The position numbers and the translations under genes are program-made. Positions 8,811 to 18,572 of a stretch of DNA of 64,000 nt are shown here, one piece after another (within the stretch, counting starts at the first letter, position 1; each line of letters opens with the position of its first letter). The notes beneath the pieces were generated by a model that ran no database searches, was not told the DNA's origin, and saw only the letters and a list, made by a program, of their open reading frames with translations. Origin of the DNA: Ottowia massiliensis (GTDB lineage: Bacteria > Pseudomonadota > Gammaproteobacteria > Burkholderiales > Burkholderiaceae_C); the NCBI RefSeq assembly GCF_900240305.1, contig NZ_LT964854.1, forward strand, positions 1,674,001-1,738,000. Direction: 5' to 3'.

Positions 8811-9101
8811 GTTTTCTCCTTAAGTTGAATTCGCACAAAGCTTGCATGACACAAGAACAGAATTACGCGTTTTTACGGCCAACAAGTGAAATTGGTAATG
8901 TTTGTTCCAAATAGATGCATCAAATACAGGGAACACCGATTGTTGCCTATGTAATACGCAAGCGTCGGACTGTCACGTGAGCGGGCGCGGCGCAGGGTGA
9001 AGCGCTTGTTCCGCACGCGCTCCGCGCGGGCCTGCCGCCTAGAATCCTGCGCTTTGCCTGCTTCATCCGTTCAATGGCGCTTGCACGCGCCTGATGCCAC
9101 C

Positions 9102-10010
<909 letters not shown>

Positions 10011-10108
10011 GGTTTTGCCGCAGGCCGCTCGCGCCCGGCGGCCTGCCTGGGCCAGCCGTTTTCCTGCTTTCCCGATCAGCCTTTGCCCTGAGCTTGCCAG
10101 AGTGCATC

Positions 10109-10192
10109 AAAAACAGGAGCGAATTTGAGGGGCATAAATACCGGTTTGCGCCCTTTTCACTAAGACCTATTGCTATGGATAAAGGAGCTATA
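10109..10192 (+). repeat. Family A repeat, copy 4
   Basis: Near-consensus copy: CAGGAGCGAATTTGAGGGG, GCGC, TTTTCACTAAGACCTATTGC, then GGATAAAGGAGCTAT. It lies 98 bases past the glyQ stop in the same sense. Confidence 0.85.
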
Positions 10193-10302
10193 TCGAAGCA
10201 TGCTCCGCATCCATTCCCTGCCAGCGCGTTTCGTGCGCCGTGCGCACGCATGGGAGCTGTTTCAAGAAACCGGCCGCCAGTTGGGCGCTGAAGCGGCGGC
10301 CA

Positions 10303-10335
10303 GAAAAATGGCTGACGGGCAAACCCGTCAGCCAT
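10303..10335 (-). terminator. Rho-independent terminator, leftward
   Basis: ATGGCTGACGGG / CCCGTCAGCCAT is a perfect 12-bp stem with a 4-base loop, followed on the minus strand by TTTTT. It probably ends the transcript of the Cys-repeat gene, reading through the family B element. Confidence 0.85.
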
Positions 10336-10396
10336 GAGGGAAAAGCTTGAACCCAGTCGCAAGCCGTTTGCGCGATGGGCGTAGCGGCTTTTATGC

Positions 10397-10533
10397 CAGA
10401 ACCCGTTTAAAGCCTGGCCGTGATGGGGGCGGACCGGAATGGGCCGCCAACCGCAGACGGGCCTTGCAGCCCTGCGGGAATTTGGACCCGAATCTGCGCT
10501 TTTGCACCCACGGACAGGCTCCGAACGGTCTCA
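10397..10533. repeat. Family B (MITE-like) element, degenerate
   Basis: Left end CAGAACCCGTTTAAAGCCTG and right end CACGGACAGGCTCCGAACGG are imperfect inverted copies. The interior CCGCAGACGGGCCTTG also matches the better-preserved copies near 48.3 and 51.5 kb. It abuts the stop codon of the Cys-repeat gene. Confidence 0.6.
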
Positions 10534-11130
10534 ATTGGCCGGTTCGGGCTGACGCACCTTGAATTGGCGGCATTCGGCTGCGTCCCAGCGTTTGTTGCAG
10601 TGCTTCCAGCCGCAGGCGTTGCGCTTGAACGGATTGTTGCCAGCCTGGCGCAGACACTGGCCCAAGGGCGTGCGGGCGCTGTTGCCTTGGTGCGAGAGGA
10701 GATCGCCGCCTTCCGGGCACTGGCCCTTGCCCCAGCGGCCCTGGCAGTGCTGGCGCATGCAGCGGCTGCGTGCTACGGGATTGATGCCAACGTGATCCAG
10801 GCAGCTTTTGAGGCTGAGATTTGGATTGGCGTGCGGGTTGGCGCCAGAGCTGAAGGGGCGTGGGCGGTTTTGCGTTTCCTCCGCTTCTTCGGCATCGGGC
10901 GCGGCACGGCGCGCCGGACTGCGGGCCTGCCGGGCGCGGCTGGGGCCAACGCGCTCGGGTTCGGGGTATTCGCCGCGCGCCTTGGCTTCACGATATTGGC
11001 GCAGGGATTCAGCGGCTTGTGGCGAATTGCCGCTGGCGTGAACGGGCCAGGCCGCCAGCCAGGCGGTCAGCGCCAGCAGACAGGCCATGAACGCGCGGAC
11101 GGCGTTGATGCGATGAAAGTGCAACGGCAT
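10531..11130 (-). CDS. Secreted protein with two tandem four-cysteine modules
   Basis: 199-residue protein of unknown function. A signal peptide ends near residue 32 (PVHASG). A charged Arg/Pro/Glu-rich region follows to about residue 95. Two copies of a 34-residue module then occur, both with exactly C-x13-C-x4-C-x8-C spacing and shared NP, R, HC and RW positions (GINPVARSRC and GNNPFKRNAC). The even cysteine count suggests two disulfides per module in the periplasm or outside the cell. The start is supported by AAAGGAG upstream. The stop codon touches a family B element. I do not recognise the family. Confidence 0.7.
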   Translation of the reverse strand: MPLHFHRINAVRAFMACLLALTAWLAAWPVHASGNSPQAAESLRQYREAKARGEYPEPERVGPSRARQARSPARRAAPDAEEAEETQNRPRPFSSGANPHANPNLSLKSCLDHVGINPVARSRCMRQHCQGRWGKGQCPEGGDLLSHQGNSARTPLGQCLRQAGNNPFKRNACGWKHCNKRWDAAECRQFKVRQPEPAN

Positions 11131-11432
11131 TTCAAGCTCCTTTCAGAAGAAAAATGTTGCTGAATGCGCTCACCTTAACAGTGCCGGGCCGCAGTCTTGT
11201 TGCGGACTGTTTCGTCCGGCTTTATTCGCAGCAGGGCGCGGGGGCAGACCAGGCGAGACGCGCCAAGAAGTTTCCGGTTTGCGGATGCCAGCGGCCACTC
11301 ATCAACAGGTTCGCGCTGGCGTGGCGCTTGCGAGATAGCCGCCCGCACGTTCAGCCGCTCGTTTTCCATTCAGCCGATAGGGCGATGGGGGCGGTTTGGC
11401 AGCGCGCTCGTGACAAGGCGCACACTACGGGC
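11131..11432. other. Divergent intergenic region before copA
   Basis: About 300 bases between two divergent genes, so it should hold both promoters. I see no MerR/CueR-type spaced palindrome and no clear sigma-70 hexamers. An open frame in register with copA crosses it but has no homology. Confidence 0.4.
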
Positions 11433-13706
11433 ATGAACGACGAAAACACTTCCCTTCACAGTCTGGACTTGGGCGTGGGCGGCATGACCTGCGCCAGTTG
11501 TGTGGCGCGCGTGGAGCGGGCGCTGAAAAAAGTGCCAGGCGTGCAGCAGGCGGCGGTGAATCTGGCGACCGAAAGCGCGCGCGTGACATATGCCGCCAGC
11601 GCAGACGCGGCCAGCATGCCGGCGCTGCTGCGCCGCGCCGTGCGCGACGCGGGCTACGAGCCGCGCGCCGCCGATGCCGCGCTGGCCGCGCCCGAAGGCG
11701 GCCCGTGGGCGGGCTTTGCGCCCGTGGGGCTGGGGCTGCTTTTGTGCGCGCCGCTGGTGCTGCCCATGCTGCTGATGCCGCTGGGCGTGGCGTGGATGCC
11801 GCCCGCGTGGGTGCAGTTCGCGCTGGCCACGCCGGTGCAATTTGTGCTGGGCGCGCGTTTTTACAAATCGGCCTGGCACGCACTGAAAAACGGCAGCGGC
11901 AACATGGAGCTGCTGGTGTCGGTGGGCACCACGGCGGCCTGGCTGCTTTCGGTGTGGATGTGGCTGTTTTCAGCGCCGGGCAGCGGGCACGCGCACGGCG
12001 CGGACGCTGGCGCTTCCGCGCATCTGTACTTTGAAAGCGCCGCCGTGGTGGTGACGCTGGTGCGGCTGGGCAAGTGGCTGGAAGAGCGCGCCAAGCGGCA
12101 AACCACATCGGCCATACGCGCGCTGCACGCGCTGCGGCCCGAGGTGGCGCATTTGATTGACTGGGACGGCAGCGAAAAGGACATTCCCGTCGATGAGCTG
12201 CGCGCGGGCGACATGCTGGCCGTGCGCCCCGGCGAGCGCATTCCGGCCGATGGCGTGGTGGCCGAAGGCAGCACGCAAGTGGATGAATCCATGCTCACCG
12301 GCGAGCCGCTGCCCGTGCCCAAGGCGGCGGGCGACAAGCTCACGGGCGGCGCCATCAACGGCGAAGGCCGCGTGCGCCTGCAAGTGACGGCGGCGGGCAG
12401 CGAAAGCGTGCTGGCGCACATCATCCGTCTGGTGCAAGACGCGCAAGCCGTCAAGGCCCCCGTGCAGCGGCTGGTCGATCGGGTGGCCGCCGTGTTCGTG
12501 CCCGTGGTGCTGGGGCTGGCGCTGCTGACTTTTGCGGGCTGGTGGCTGGCCGGGCTGGGCGTGGAAGGGGCGGTGATTCGCGCCGTGGCCGTGCTCGTCA
12601 TCGCCTGCCCGTGCGCGCTGGGGCTGGCCACGCCCACGGCCATCATGGCGGGCACGGGCGTGGCCGCGCGCCACGGCATTTTGGTGAAAGACGCCGTGGC
12701 GCTGGAGACCGCGCACAAAGTGCGCACAGTGGCTTTCGACAAAACCGGCACGCTCACCGTCGGCCAGCCGCGCCTGCTGCGCCTGCTGCCCGCGCCCGGC
12801 GTGCAGGAAGCGGGCGCGCTGCAACAAGCCGCCAGCCTGCAATCGGGCAGCGAACACCCGCTGGCGCGCGCCGTGCTGGCCGCCGCGCAGCAGCAAGGCA
12901 TCAAGACCGAAGCGCCGCAAGACGCGCGCGCCGTGCCCGGGCGCGGCACGCAAGGCGTGGTGCAGGGGCAGGCCGTGCTCATCGGCAGCCTGCGCTGGAT
13001 GCAGGAGCTGGACGTGGACTTGTCGCCCTTTGCCGCCGCCTTGCAAGAGCAGCAGGCGCAAGGAGCCACGGTGTCCGTCATGGCCGTGCGGCCAGGCGAT
13101 GCGGGCGGCGATGAAGGCAGCGATGCGCCGCCGCAAGCCGTGGCGCTGCTGGCCTTTGGCGACGAAGCCAAGCCCGGCGCGCGCCAGGCCATTGAAACGC
13201 TGCACCGGCAGGGCATACGCGCCGTGATGATTTCCGGCGACAACCGCAGCGCCGCCGAGGGCATGGCGCGCCGCCTGGGCCTGAAGCCCGAGGCGGGCGA
13301 AGTGCTGGCCGACGTGCTGCCCGGCGGCAAGGCCGAGGCCATCGCCCGGCTCAAGACCGCAGGCGGCGCGGTGGCGATGGTGGGCGACGGCGTGAACGAC
13401 GCCCCCGCGCTGGCCGCCGCCGATGTGGGGCTGGCCATGGGCAGCGGCGCCGACGTGGCCATGCACGCCGCCGGCATCACCCTGATGCGCGGCGACATCG
13501 CGCTTGTGCCCGCCGCGCTGGACATCTCGCGCCGCACGGTCGCCAAGATTCGCCAGAACCTGTTCTGGGCCTTCATCTACAACACGGCGGGCATCCCGCT
13601 GGCGGCCTTCGGCCTGCTCAGCCCCGTGCTGGCAGGCGCGGCCATGGCGCTGTCGTCGGTGAGCGTGATGAGCAACGCGCTGCTGCTGCGGCGCTGGAAG
13701 CCGTGA
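11433..13706 (+). CDS. copA: Copper-exporting P1B-type ATPase
   Basis: 757-residue heavy-metal pump of the inner membrane. One N-terminal HMA domain carries GMTCASC (about residues 17-23). The transmembrane CPC metal site lies in IACPCALGLATP (about 391), the phosphorylation motif DKTGTLTVG near 436, SEHPLA in the nucleotide domain, and GDGVNDAPAL near 651. CPC plus this HMA indicates Cu(I)/Ag(I). The ATG at 11433 was chosen because the 93 extra upstream codons lack any domain. No regulator or chaperone gene adjoins it. The insertion VMAVRPGDAGGDEGSDAPPQ in the nucleotide domain is slightly unusual. Confidence 0.93.
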   Translation: MNDENTSLHSLDLGVGGMTCASCVARVERALKKVPGVQQAAVNLATESARVTYAASADAASMPALLRRAVRDAGYEPRAADAALAAPEGGPWAGFAPVGLGLLLCAPLVLPMLLMPLGVAWMPPAWVQFALATPVQFVLGARFYKSAWHALKNGSGNMELLVSVGTTAAWLLSVWMWLFSAPGSGHAHGADAGASAHLYFESAAVVVTLVRLGKWLEERAKRQTTSAIRALHALRPEVAHLIDWDGSEKDIPVDELRAGDMLAVRPGERIPADGVVAEGSTQVDESMLTGEPLPVPKAAGDKLTGGAINGEGRVRLQVTAAGSESVLAHIIRLVQDAQAVKAPVQRLVDRVAAVFVPVVLGLALLTFAGWWLAGLGVEGAVIRAVAVLVIACPCALGLATPTAIMAGTGVAARHGILVKDAVALETAHKVRTVAFDKTGTLTVGQPRLLRLLPAPGVQEAGALQQAASLQSGSEHPLARAVLAAAQQQGIKTEAPQDARAVPGRGTQGVVQGQAVLIGSLRWMQELDVDLSPFAAALQEQQAQGATVSVMAVRPGDAGGDEGSDAPPQAVALLAFGDEAKPGARQAIETLHRQGIRAVMISGDNRSAAEGMARRLGLKPEAGEVLADVLPGGKAEAIARLKTAGGAVAMVGDGVNDAPALAAADVGLAMGSGADVAMHAAGITLMRGDIALVPAALDISRRTVAKIRQNLFWAFIYNTAGIPLAAFGLLSPVLAGAAMALSSVSVMSNALLLRRWKP

Positions 13707-13743
13707 GGCAAAAGGGCAGCGCCAACAGCGCCGATGCAGCGCG

Positions 13744-13775
13744 CAGAACCTGTTCAAAGCCCGGTCATGAACCGG
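13744..13775. repeat. Family B end remnant
   Basis: CAGAACCTGTTCAAAGCCCG matches the outer 20 bases of the family B terminus. The rest of the element is not evident. Confidence 0.4.
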
Positions 13776-13800
13776 TCTTTGCAGTCCCCTGGTAACCGCT

Positions 13801-13880
13801 TATTTCGCTACTTGTTTAATAGCATCAAATCCCGTTAAACCATGCGGGAGAGGCATTTTCTTGGCCTTGGATTTGCTCTT
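13801..13880 (-). repeat. Family A repeat, copy 5 (divergent core)
   Basis: Both ends and spacing match a minus-strand copy (TATTTCGCTACTTG, AATAGCAT, AGGCATTTTC, GGATTTGCTC). The conserved GTCCTAGTG core has decayed. Confidence 0.6.
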
Positions 13881-14307
13881 CAGAATGAAGCAAGAAGTGC
13901 AAGGCTGTGGACACGCCTTGCCGCTCATTCCGATCCGTCCTTTCGTCCCTCGCGGATCGCGCGGACTGCACAGGCCGGCAGGCTGGGTGAGGGAGACAAA
14001 CCGCCTTGGCCCTGCCGAAAGATCGCTCTGGCAATCGTGAAGTCATGACCATGCGGGCCGAATCCCGTTGGTCAGGCATGAAGCGAGAGGATGGCGCCGC
14101 CTGGGCTGCTTGAGTCTGGAAAAGAAGCCCTCCATCAGATAACGGCACTCCATTCACCAAACTGGCGCGGGTCCACTGCGAACAGGGCCGCCAGTGCGCT
14201 CAGGCATGAGGCACGGCTTCAGTAAAGGAAAGGAGGGTGCTTTTCCGCTCCTCTTCACTCAGCAGGATCACCGGGTATGCCAAGGCAGTGCGGGGCCAAT
14301 AGATCCT

Positions 14308-14393
14308 AAAAAGAGAGCGAATTTAATGGGGTAAAAACATCGCTCTGCGCACTTTCCACTAGGACCTGATGCTATGAATAGAGGAGCGGAATA
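14308..14393 (+). repeat. Family A repeat, copy 6
   Basis: GAGAGCGAATTTAATGGGG, CTGCGCACTTTCCACTAGG, then ATGCTATGAATAGAGGAGCG. It lies just past the gyrB stop codon, in the opposite sense to gyrB. Confidence 0.85.
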
Positions 14394-14457
14394 ACGCCTT
14401 TCGCTTTCCGTCTGCGTCTGTCTGCTGTTTCCGCTCCGCTGGCCAGGCCCAAGGTCT

Positions 14458-17022
14458 TCAGGCGTCGATGTTCATGGCGCGCAGGGCGTTGGTTTCGATG
14501 AATTCGCGGCGCGGTTCGACTTCGTCGCCCATGAGGGTGGTGAAAACGCGGTCGGCTTCGATGGCGTCGTCAATTTGCACGCGCAGCAGGCGGCGGACGG
14601 CGGGGTCCATGGTGGTTTCCCAGAGTTGCTCGGGGTTCATTTCGCCCAGGCCCTTGTAGCGCTGGCGGGCGGTGGTGCGTTCGGCTTCGCTGATGAGCCA
14701 GTTCATGGCCTGGTGAAAGCTGGTGATGGCGGCCTCGCGCATTTTTTCGCCTTCGCCGCGCGTGACTTTGGCGCCGGCGCCCAGCAGCTGGCCGAAGGTG
14801 AGGGCGGCGTCGTGCAGGGCGGCGTAGTCGGCGCCGCGCATGAAGTCTTGCGTGATGACGCTGCTTTTGGTGTTGCCGTGCTTGCGGCGGCTGATGCGCA
14901 GCAGGGGCGCGCCGGTGCGAGGGTCGGTTTCGTGGGTGACGCGCACGGCGTTGCCGTTGATTTGGTCGGCTTGCAGGCGGCGGGCCAGGGCTTCGGCGCT
15001 GGCGCTCAGGTTGTCTACATCGAGCGTGACGCCGCCGGCGATGGCGCGCAGGGCGTCGGCGTCCATGAAGTGGCTCAGGCGCTCGATGATGTGTTCGGTG
15101 ACCTGGAATTTGTGGGCCAGATCGGCCAGCGGCTCGCCGGAAAGGGCGCGCGGTTGTTCGCCGCCGGTGTGCAAGGTGGCGTCGCGCAGGGCGATGCGGG
15201 TGAGAAAGGATTCCAGCGCGTTGGCGTCTTTCAGGTACAGCTCTTCTTTGCCGGCCTTGACTTTGTAGAGCGGCGGCTGGGCGATGTAGATGTGGCCGCG
15301 CTCGACGATTTCGGGCATTTGCCGGTAGAAGAAGGTGAGCAGCAGGGTGCGGATGTGGGCGCCGTCCACGTCGGCGTCGGTCATGATGATGACGCGGTGG
15401 TAGCGCAGCTTGTCGATGTTGAAGTCGTCCTGGCTGCCTTTGCCCGATTCGGGGTCGGTTTTGCCGATGCCGGTGCCCAGCGCCGTGATGAGGGTGACGA
15501 TTTCCTGGCTGGACAGGAGTTTTTCGTAGCGGGCGCGTTCGACGTTGAGAATCTTGCCGCGCAGGGGCAGGATGGCCTGGAACTTGCGGTCGCGCCCCTG
15601 CTTGGCGCTGCCGCCGGCGGAGTCGCCCTCGACGATGTAGATCTCGCACAGGGCGGGGTCTTTTTCCTGGCAGTCGGCGAGCTTGCCGGGCAGGCCCATG
15701 CCGTCGAGCACGCCTTTTCGGCGGGTCATTTCGCGGGCCTTGCGGGCGGCTTCGCGGGCGCGGGCGGCGTCGATGATCTTGCCGCACAAGATTTTGGCGT
15801 CGGCCGGGGTTTCTTCGAGGAAGTCGGTGAGCGCGCGGGCGACGATGTCTTCCACCGGCGCGCGCACTTCGCTGGAGACGAGTTTGTCCTTGGTCTGGCT
15901 GGAGAACTTGGGTTCGGGCACTTTCACCGAGAGCACGGCGCACAGGCCCTCGCGCATGTCGTCGCCGGAGACTTCCACTTTGGCTTTCTTGGCCAGTTCG
16001 TTGTCGGCGATGTATTTGCCGATGACGCGGGTCATGGCCGCGCGCAGGCCCGTGAGGTGCGTGCCGCCGTCGCGCTGGGGGATGTTGTTGGTAAAGCACA
16101 GCACTTGTTCGCTGTAGCCGTCGTTCCACTGCATGGCGACTTCCACGCCGATTTCGGTGCCGGCGATGCCGCCGTAGCTTTCGGCGGGGCGGCTGCCGCT
16201 GGCGTAAAACGTGGTGGGGTGCAGCACGCGCCGCGCGCCGTTGATGAAGGCGACAAAGCCTTTGACGCCGCCGCTGCCGGCGAAGTCGTCTTCTTTGCCG
16301 GTGCGCTCGTCGATCAGGCGGATGCGCACGCCGTTGTTCAGAAAGCTCAGCTCGCGCAGGCGCTTGGCGAGGATGTCGTACTGGAAGGTGTGGTTCTCGC
16401 GGAAGATGTCGGTGTCAGGCAGGAAGCGCACTTCGGTGCCGCGCTGATCGGTGTCGCCAGTGATGCGCATGGGCGAGACTTCAACGCCGTCCACCTTTTC
16501 CAGCAGGGGGTTTTGCACGATGCCGCGCGAGAACTGGAGTTCGTGCACCTTGCCTTCGCGGCGCACCACCAGCCGCAGCCACTGGCTCAGGGCATTGACG
16601 CAGGACACGCCCACGCCGTGCAGGCCGCCGGAGACTTTGTAGCTGTTTTGGTTGAATTTGCCGCCCGCGTGCAGTTCGGTGAGGGCGATTTGCGCGGCGC
16701 TGCGGCGCGGCTCGTGCTTGTCGTCCATCTTCACGCCGGTGGGAATGCCCCGGCCGTTGTCTGCCACGCTCACGGAGTTGTCGCCGTGGATGGTGATGAG
16801 GATGTCGTCGCAAAAACCGGCCAGCGCCTCGTCGATGGAGTTGTCCACCACTTCAAACACGAGGTGATGCAGGCCCGTGCCGTCGCTGGTGTCGCCGATG
16901 TACATGCCGGGGCGTTTGCGCACGGCTTCCAGCCCTTCAAGAATCTGGATGGCGCCTTCGCCGTAGCCGCCGCCGTCTGCGGGCGGCAGGGCGTCGGGCG
17001 CGGGGGTGTTTTCTTCGGTCAT
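14458..17022 (-). CDS. gyrB: DNA gyrase subunit B
   Basis: ATPase subunit of gyrase, 854 residues from MTEENTPAP. The GHKL ATPase domain comes first (EAVRKRPGMYIGDT; VDNSIDEALAG; DNGRGIPTG; GGLHGVG). The transducer follows, then the Toprim domain with EGDSAGG, PLRGKILNVE and DADVDGAHIRTLLLTFF, and the C-terminal GyrB tail with RYKGLGEMNPEQLWETTMDP. The start was chosen for AAAGGA 8 bases upstream; 28 extra codons upstream lack homology. It is third in the dnaA-dnaN-gyrB series but separated from dnaN by 271 bases containing a family A repeat. Confidence 0.97.
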   Translation of the reverse strand: MTEENTPAPDALPPADGGGYGEGAIQILEGLEAVRKRPGMYIGDTSDGTGLHHLVFEVVDNSIDEALAGFCDDILITIHGDNSVSVADNGRGIPTGVKMDDKHEPRRSAAQIALTELHAGGKFNQNSYKVSGGLHGVGVSCVNALSQWLRLVVRREGKVHELQFSRGIVQNPLLEKVDGVEVSPMRITGDTDQRGTEVRFLPDTDIFRENHTFQYDILAKRLRELSFLNNGVRIRLIDERTGKEDDFAGSGGVKGFVAFINGARRVLHPTTFYASGSRPAESYGGIAGTEIGVEVAMQWNDGYSEQVLCFTNNIPQRDGGTHLTGLRAAMTRVIGKYIADNELAKKAKVEVSGDDMREGLCAVLSVKVPEPKFSSQTKDKLVSSEVRAPVEDIVARALTDFLEETPADAKILCGKIIDAARAREAARKAREMTRRKGVLDGMGLPGKLADCQEKDPALCEIYIVEGDSAGGSAKQGRDRKFQAILPLRGKILNVERARYEKLLSSQEIVTLITALGTGIGKTDPESGKGSQDDFNIDKLRYHRVIIMTDADVDGAHIRTLLLTFFYRQMPEIVERGHIYIAQPPLYKVKAGKEELYLKDANALESFLTRIALRDATLHTGGEQPRALSGEPLADLAHKFQVTEHIIERLSHFMDADALRAIAGGVTLDVDNLSASAEALARRLQADQINGNAVRVTHETDPRTGAPLLRISRRKHGNTKSSVITQDFMRGADYAALHDAALTFGQLLGAGAKVTRGEGEKMREAAITSFHQAMNWLISEAERTTARQRYKGLGEMNPEQLWETTMDPAVRRLLRVQIDDAIEADRVFTTLMGDEVEPRREFIETNALRAMNIDA

Positions 17023-17140
17023 GGGAATGATCCTTTCAGAGGGGCCTGGGCTGTGGCCCGTGGCGCAAGAGCGCGCGCGGGCTGCTTTTGAAAAGCCGAA
17101 ACCCACCGTGCGGGGCGGGTTGGGCGAGGCGGTTTACATC

Positions 17141-17226
17141 AAGAAAAAGAGCGAATTCGAGGTGCCTGAAAAGGCCTTCTGCGCACGTTTCACTAGGACT
17201 TGTTGCTATTGAATCAGGAGCTATTT
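17141..17226 (+). repeat. Family A repeat, copy 7
   Basis: AAAGAGCGAATTCGAGG, hairpin GCCTGAAAAGGC, TTCTGCGCACGTTTCACTAG, then GAATCAGGAGCTATTTC. It is inserted between dnaN and gyrB. Confidence 0.85.
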
Positions 17227-17293
17227 CAGGGGCTGACTGAGGCATGGGGGAGAAGCGGGCGCGAGGGCCGCCGCCCGCTTTGTGCGCCCTGGC

Positions 17294-18424
17294 TCAGATG
17301 CGCATGGGCATGACGACGTATTTGAAGTTGTCATCGCCCGGCAAGGTGATGAGCGCGGAGCTGTTGGCGTCTTGCAGGCCGATGGTGATCATCTCTTGCT
17401 GCTTGAGGGTGGAGAGCACGTCCATCAGGTAGGTGACGTTGAAGCCGATTTCGATGGCGTCGCCGCCGTAGTCAATGTCCAGCTCATCCACCGCCTCTTC
17501 CTGCTCGGCGTTGCTGGAGGCGATGCGCAGCGTGCCCGGCTCCAGGTTCAGGCGCACGCCCTTGAATTTGTCGCTGGTCATGATGGCGGTGCGTTGCAGG
17601 CACGCCAGCAGCACGGCGCGGCCCAGCGTGACGCTGTTCTTCGGGCTTTGCGGGATGACGCGGTTGTAGTCAGGGAATTTGCCCTCCACCAGCTTGGTGA
17701 CGAACTCCATGCCGCCAAAGCTGAATTTGGCCTGGTTGGCGGCGAACTGCATTTCAATCATGGGCGCTTGCTCGCCTTCGGGCGCGGCGGCGTCAGACAG
17801 CAGGCGCTCCAGCTCGATGACGGTTTTGCGCGGCAGGATGACTTGCTGCCGGGGCACTTCCACATCCAGCGTGGCGCTGGTGAAGGCCAGGCGGTGCCCG
17901 TCAGTGGCCACCAGGCTCAGGCGCTTGCCGTCGGTCTCGAACAAGATGCCGTTGAGGTAGTAGCGGATGTCGTGCACGGCCATGGAAAACGACACCTGCC
18001 CCAGCAAATCCTTCAGCGTTTTCTGCGGCACGCTGAAGGCAGGACCAAAGCCGGGCGCTTCCTGCACGAGCGGGAAGTCTTCGGCGGGCAGGGTTTGCAG
18101 GGTGAAACGGCTTTTGCCGCCCTTGAGCAGGAGCTTTTCCTGCTGCGACTCCAGGCTCACGGTCTGGTCGGCGGGCATGGTGCGCAAAATGTCGATGAGC
18201 TTGCGCACGCCCACGGTGGTGGCAAAGCTGCCTTCGTCGCCGCCCAGCTCGGCATGGGTGCGAATCTGGATTTCCAGATCGCTGGTGGTGAGCTGGATGC
18301 TGCCGCCTTCCTTTTTCAGCAGCACGTTGGCCAGCACGGGCAGCGTGTGGCGGCGCTCCACGATGCCCGCCACCGATTGCAGGGCGGACAGGAGCTGGTC
18401 TTGCGAGGTTTTCAGGACGATCAT
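17294..18424 (-). CDS. dnaN: DNA polymerase III beta sliding clamp
   Basis: Ring-shaped processivity clamp, 376 residues, within the normal range. Three clamp domains are recognisable from the order of conserved stretches: the N-terminal MIVLKTSQDQLLSALQSVAGIVERRHTLPVLANVLL, then LPAEDFP, GILFETDGKRLSLVATDGHRLA, GKFPDYNRVIP, and a C-terminal VVMPMRI end. It lies between dnaA and gyrB on the same strand, 148 bases after dnaA. Confidence 0.97.
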   Translation of the reverse strand: MIVLKTSQDQLLSALQSVAGIVERRHTLPVLANVLLKKEGGSIQLTTSDLEIQIRTHAELGGDEGSFATTVGVRKLIDILRTMPADQTVSLESQQEKLLLKGGKSRFTLQTLPAEDFPLVQEAPGFGPAFSVPQKTLKDLLGQVSFSMAVHDIRYYLNGILFETDGKRLSLVATDGHRLAFTSATLDVEVPRQQVILPRKTVIELERLLSDAAAPEGEQAPMIEMQFAANQAKFSFGGMEFVTKLVEGKFPDYNRVIPQSPKNSVTLGRAVLLACLQRTAIMTSDKFKGVRLNLEPGTLRIASSNAEQEEAVDELDIDYGGDAIEIGFNVTYLMDVLSTLKQQEMITIGLQDANSSALITLPGDDNFKYVVMPMRI

Positions 18425-18468
18425 GTGGTTTTCCCGGGAAATCTGGCGGCGTATTGTGACTTTGGAAA

Positions 18469-18556
18469 AGCTATTGATAAGAGCGCGATGAAACGGGCCT
18501 GAATCCGCCTCTCGTCCTACAGGAATACGAGGGTTCAGCTATTGATTCATGAGCGA
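18469..18556. repeat. Possible degenerate family A sequence between dnaA and dnaN
   Basis: AGCTATTGATAAGAGCGCGA and CAGCTATTGATTCATGAGCG are two direct copies of the family A right end about 70 bases apart, flanking CTCGTCCTACAGG. No full element can be assembled, so this may be a rearranged remnant. Confidence 0.35.
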
Positions 18557-18572
18557 ATGCAGCCTGGACGCT

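Larger units (their letters stand above)
10011..10396. other. Intergenic region downstream of glyQ
   Basis: Contains one family A repeat, a leftward terminator and then a family B element. There is no glyS sequence and no other coding signal. Confidence 0.5.
13707..14457. other. 750-base repeat-rich intergenic region between copA and gyrB
   Basis: No supportable gene. It holds a family B end remnant near 13744, a divergent family A copy at 13801-13880, unassigned sequence, and a good family A copy at 14308-14393. Both flanking genes end here, so it is a 3'-3' junction. Confidence 0.55.

Noticed and set aside
14570..17091. Very long open frames antisense or out of frame to gyrB
   Set aside because: High-GC shadow frames of gyrB; composition is His/Gln/Val or Arg/Pro-rich with no domain.
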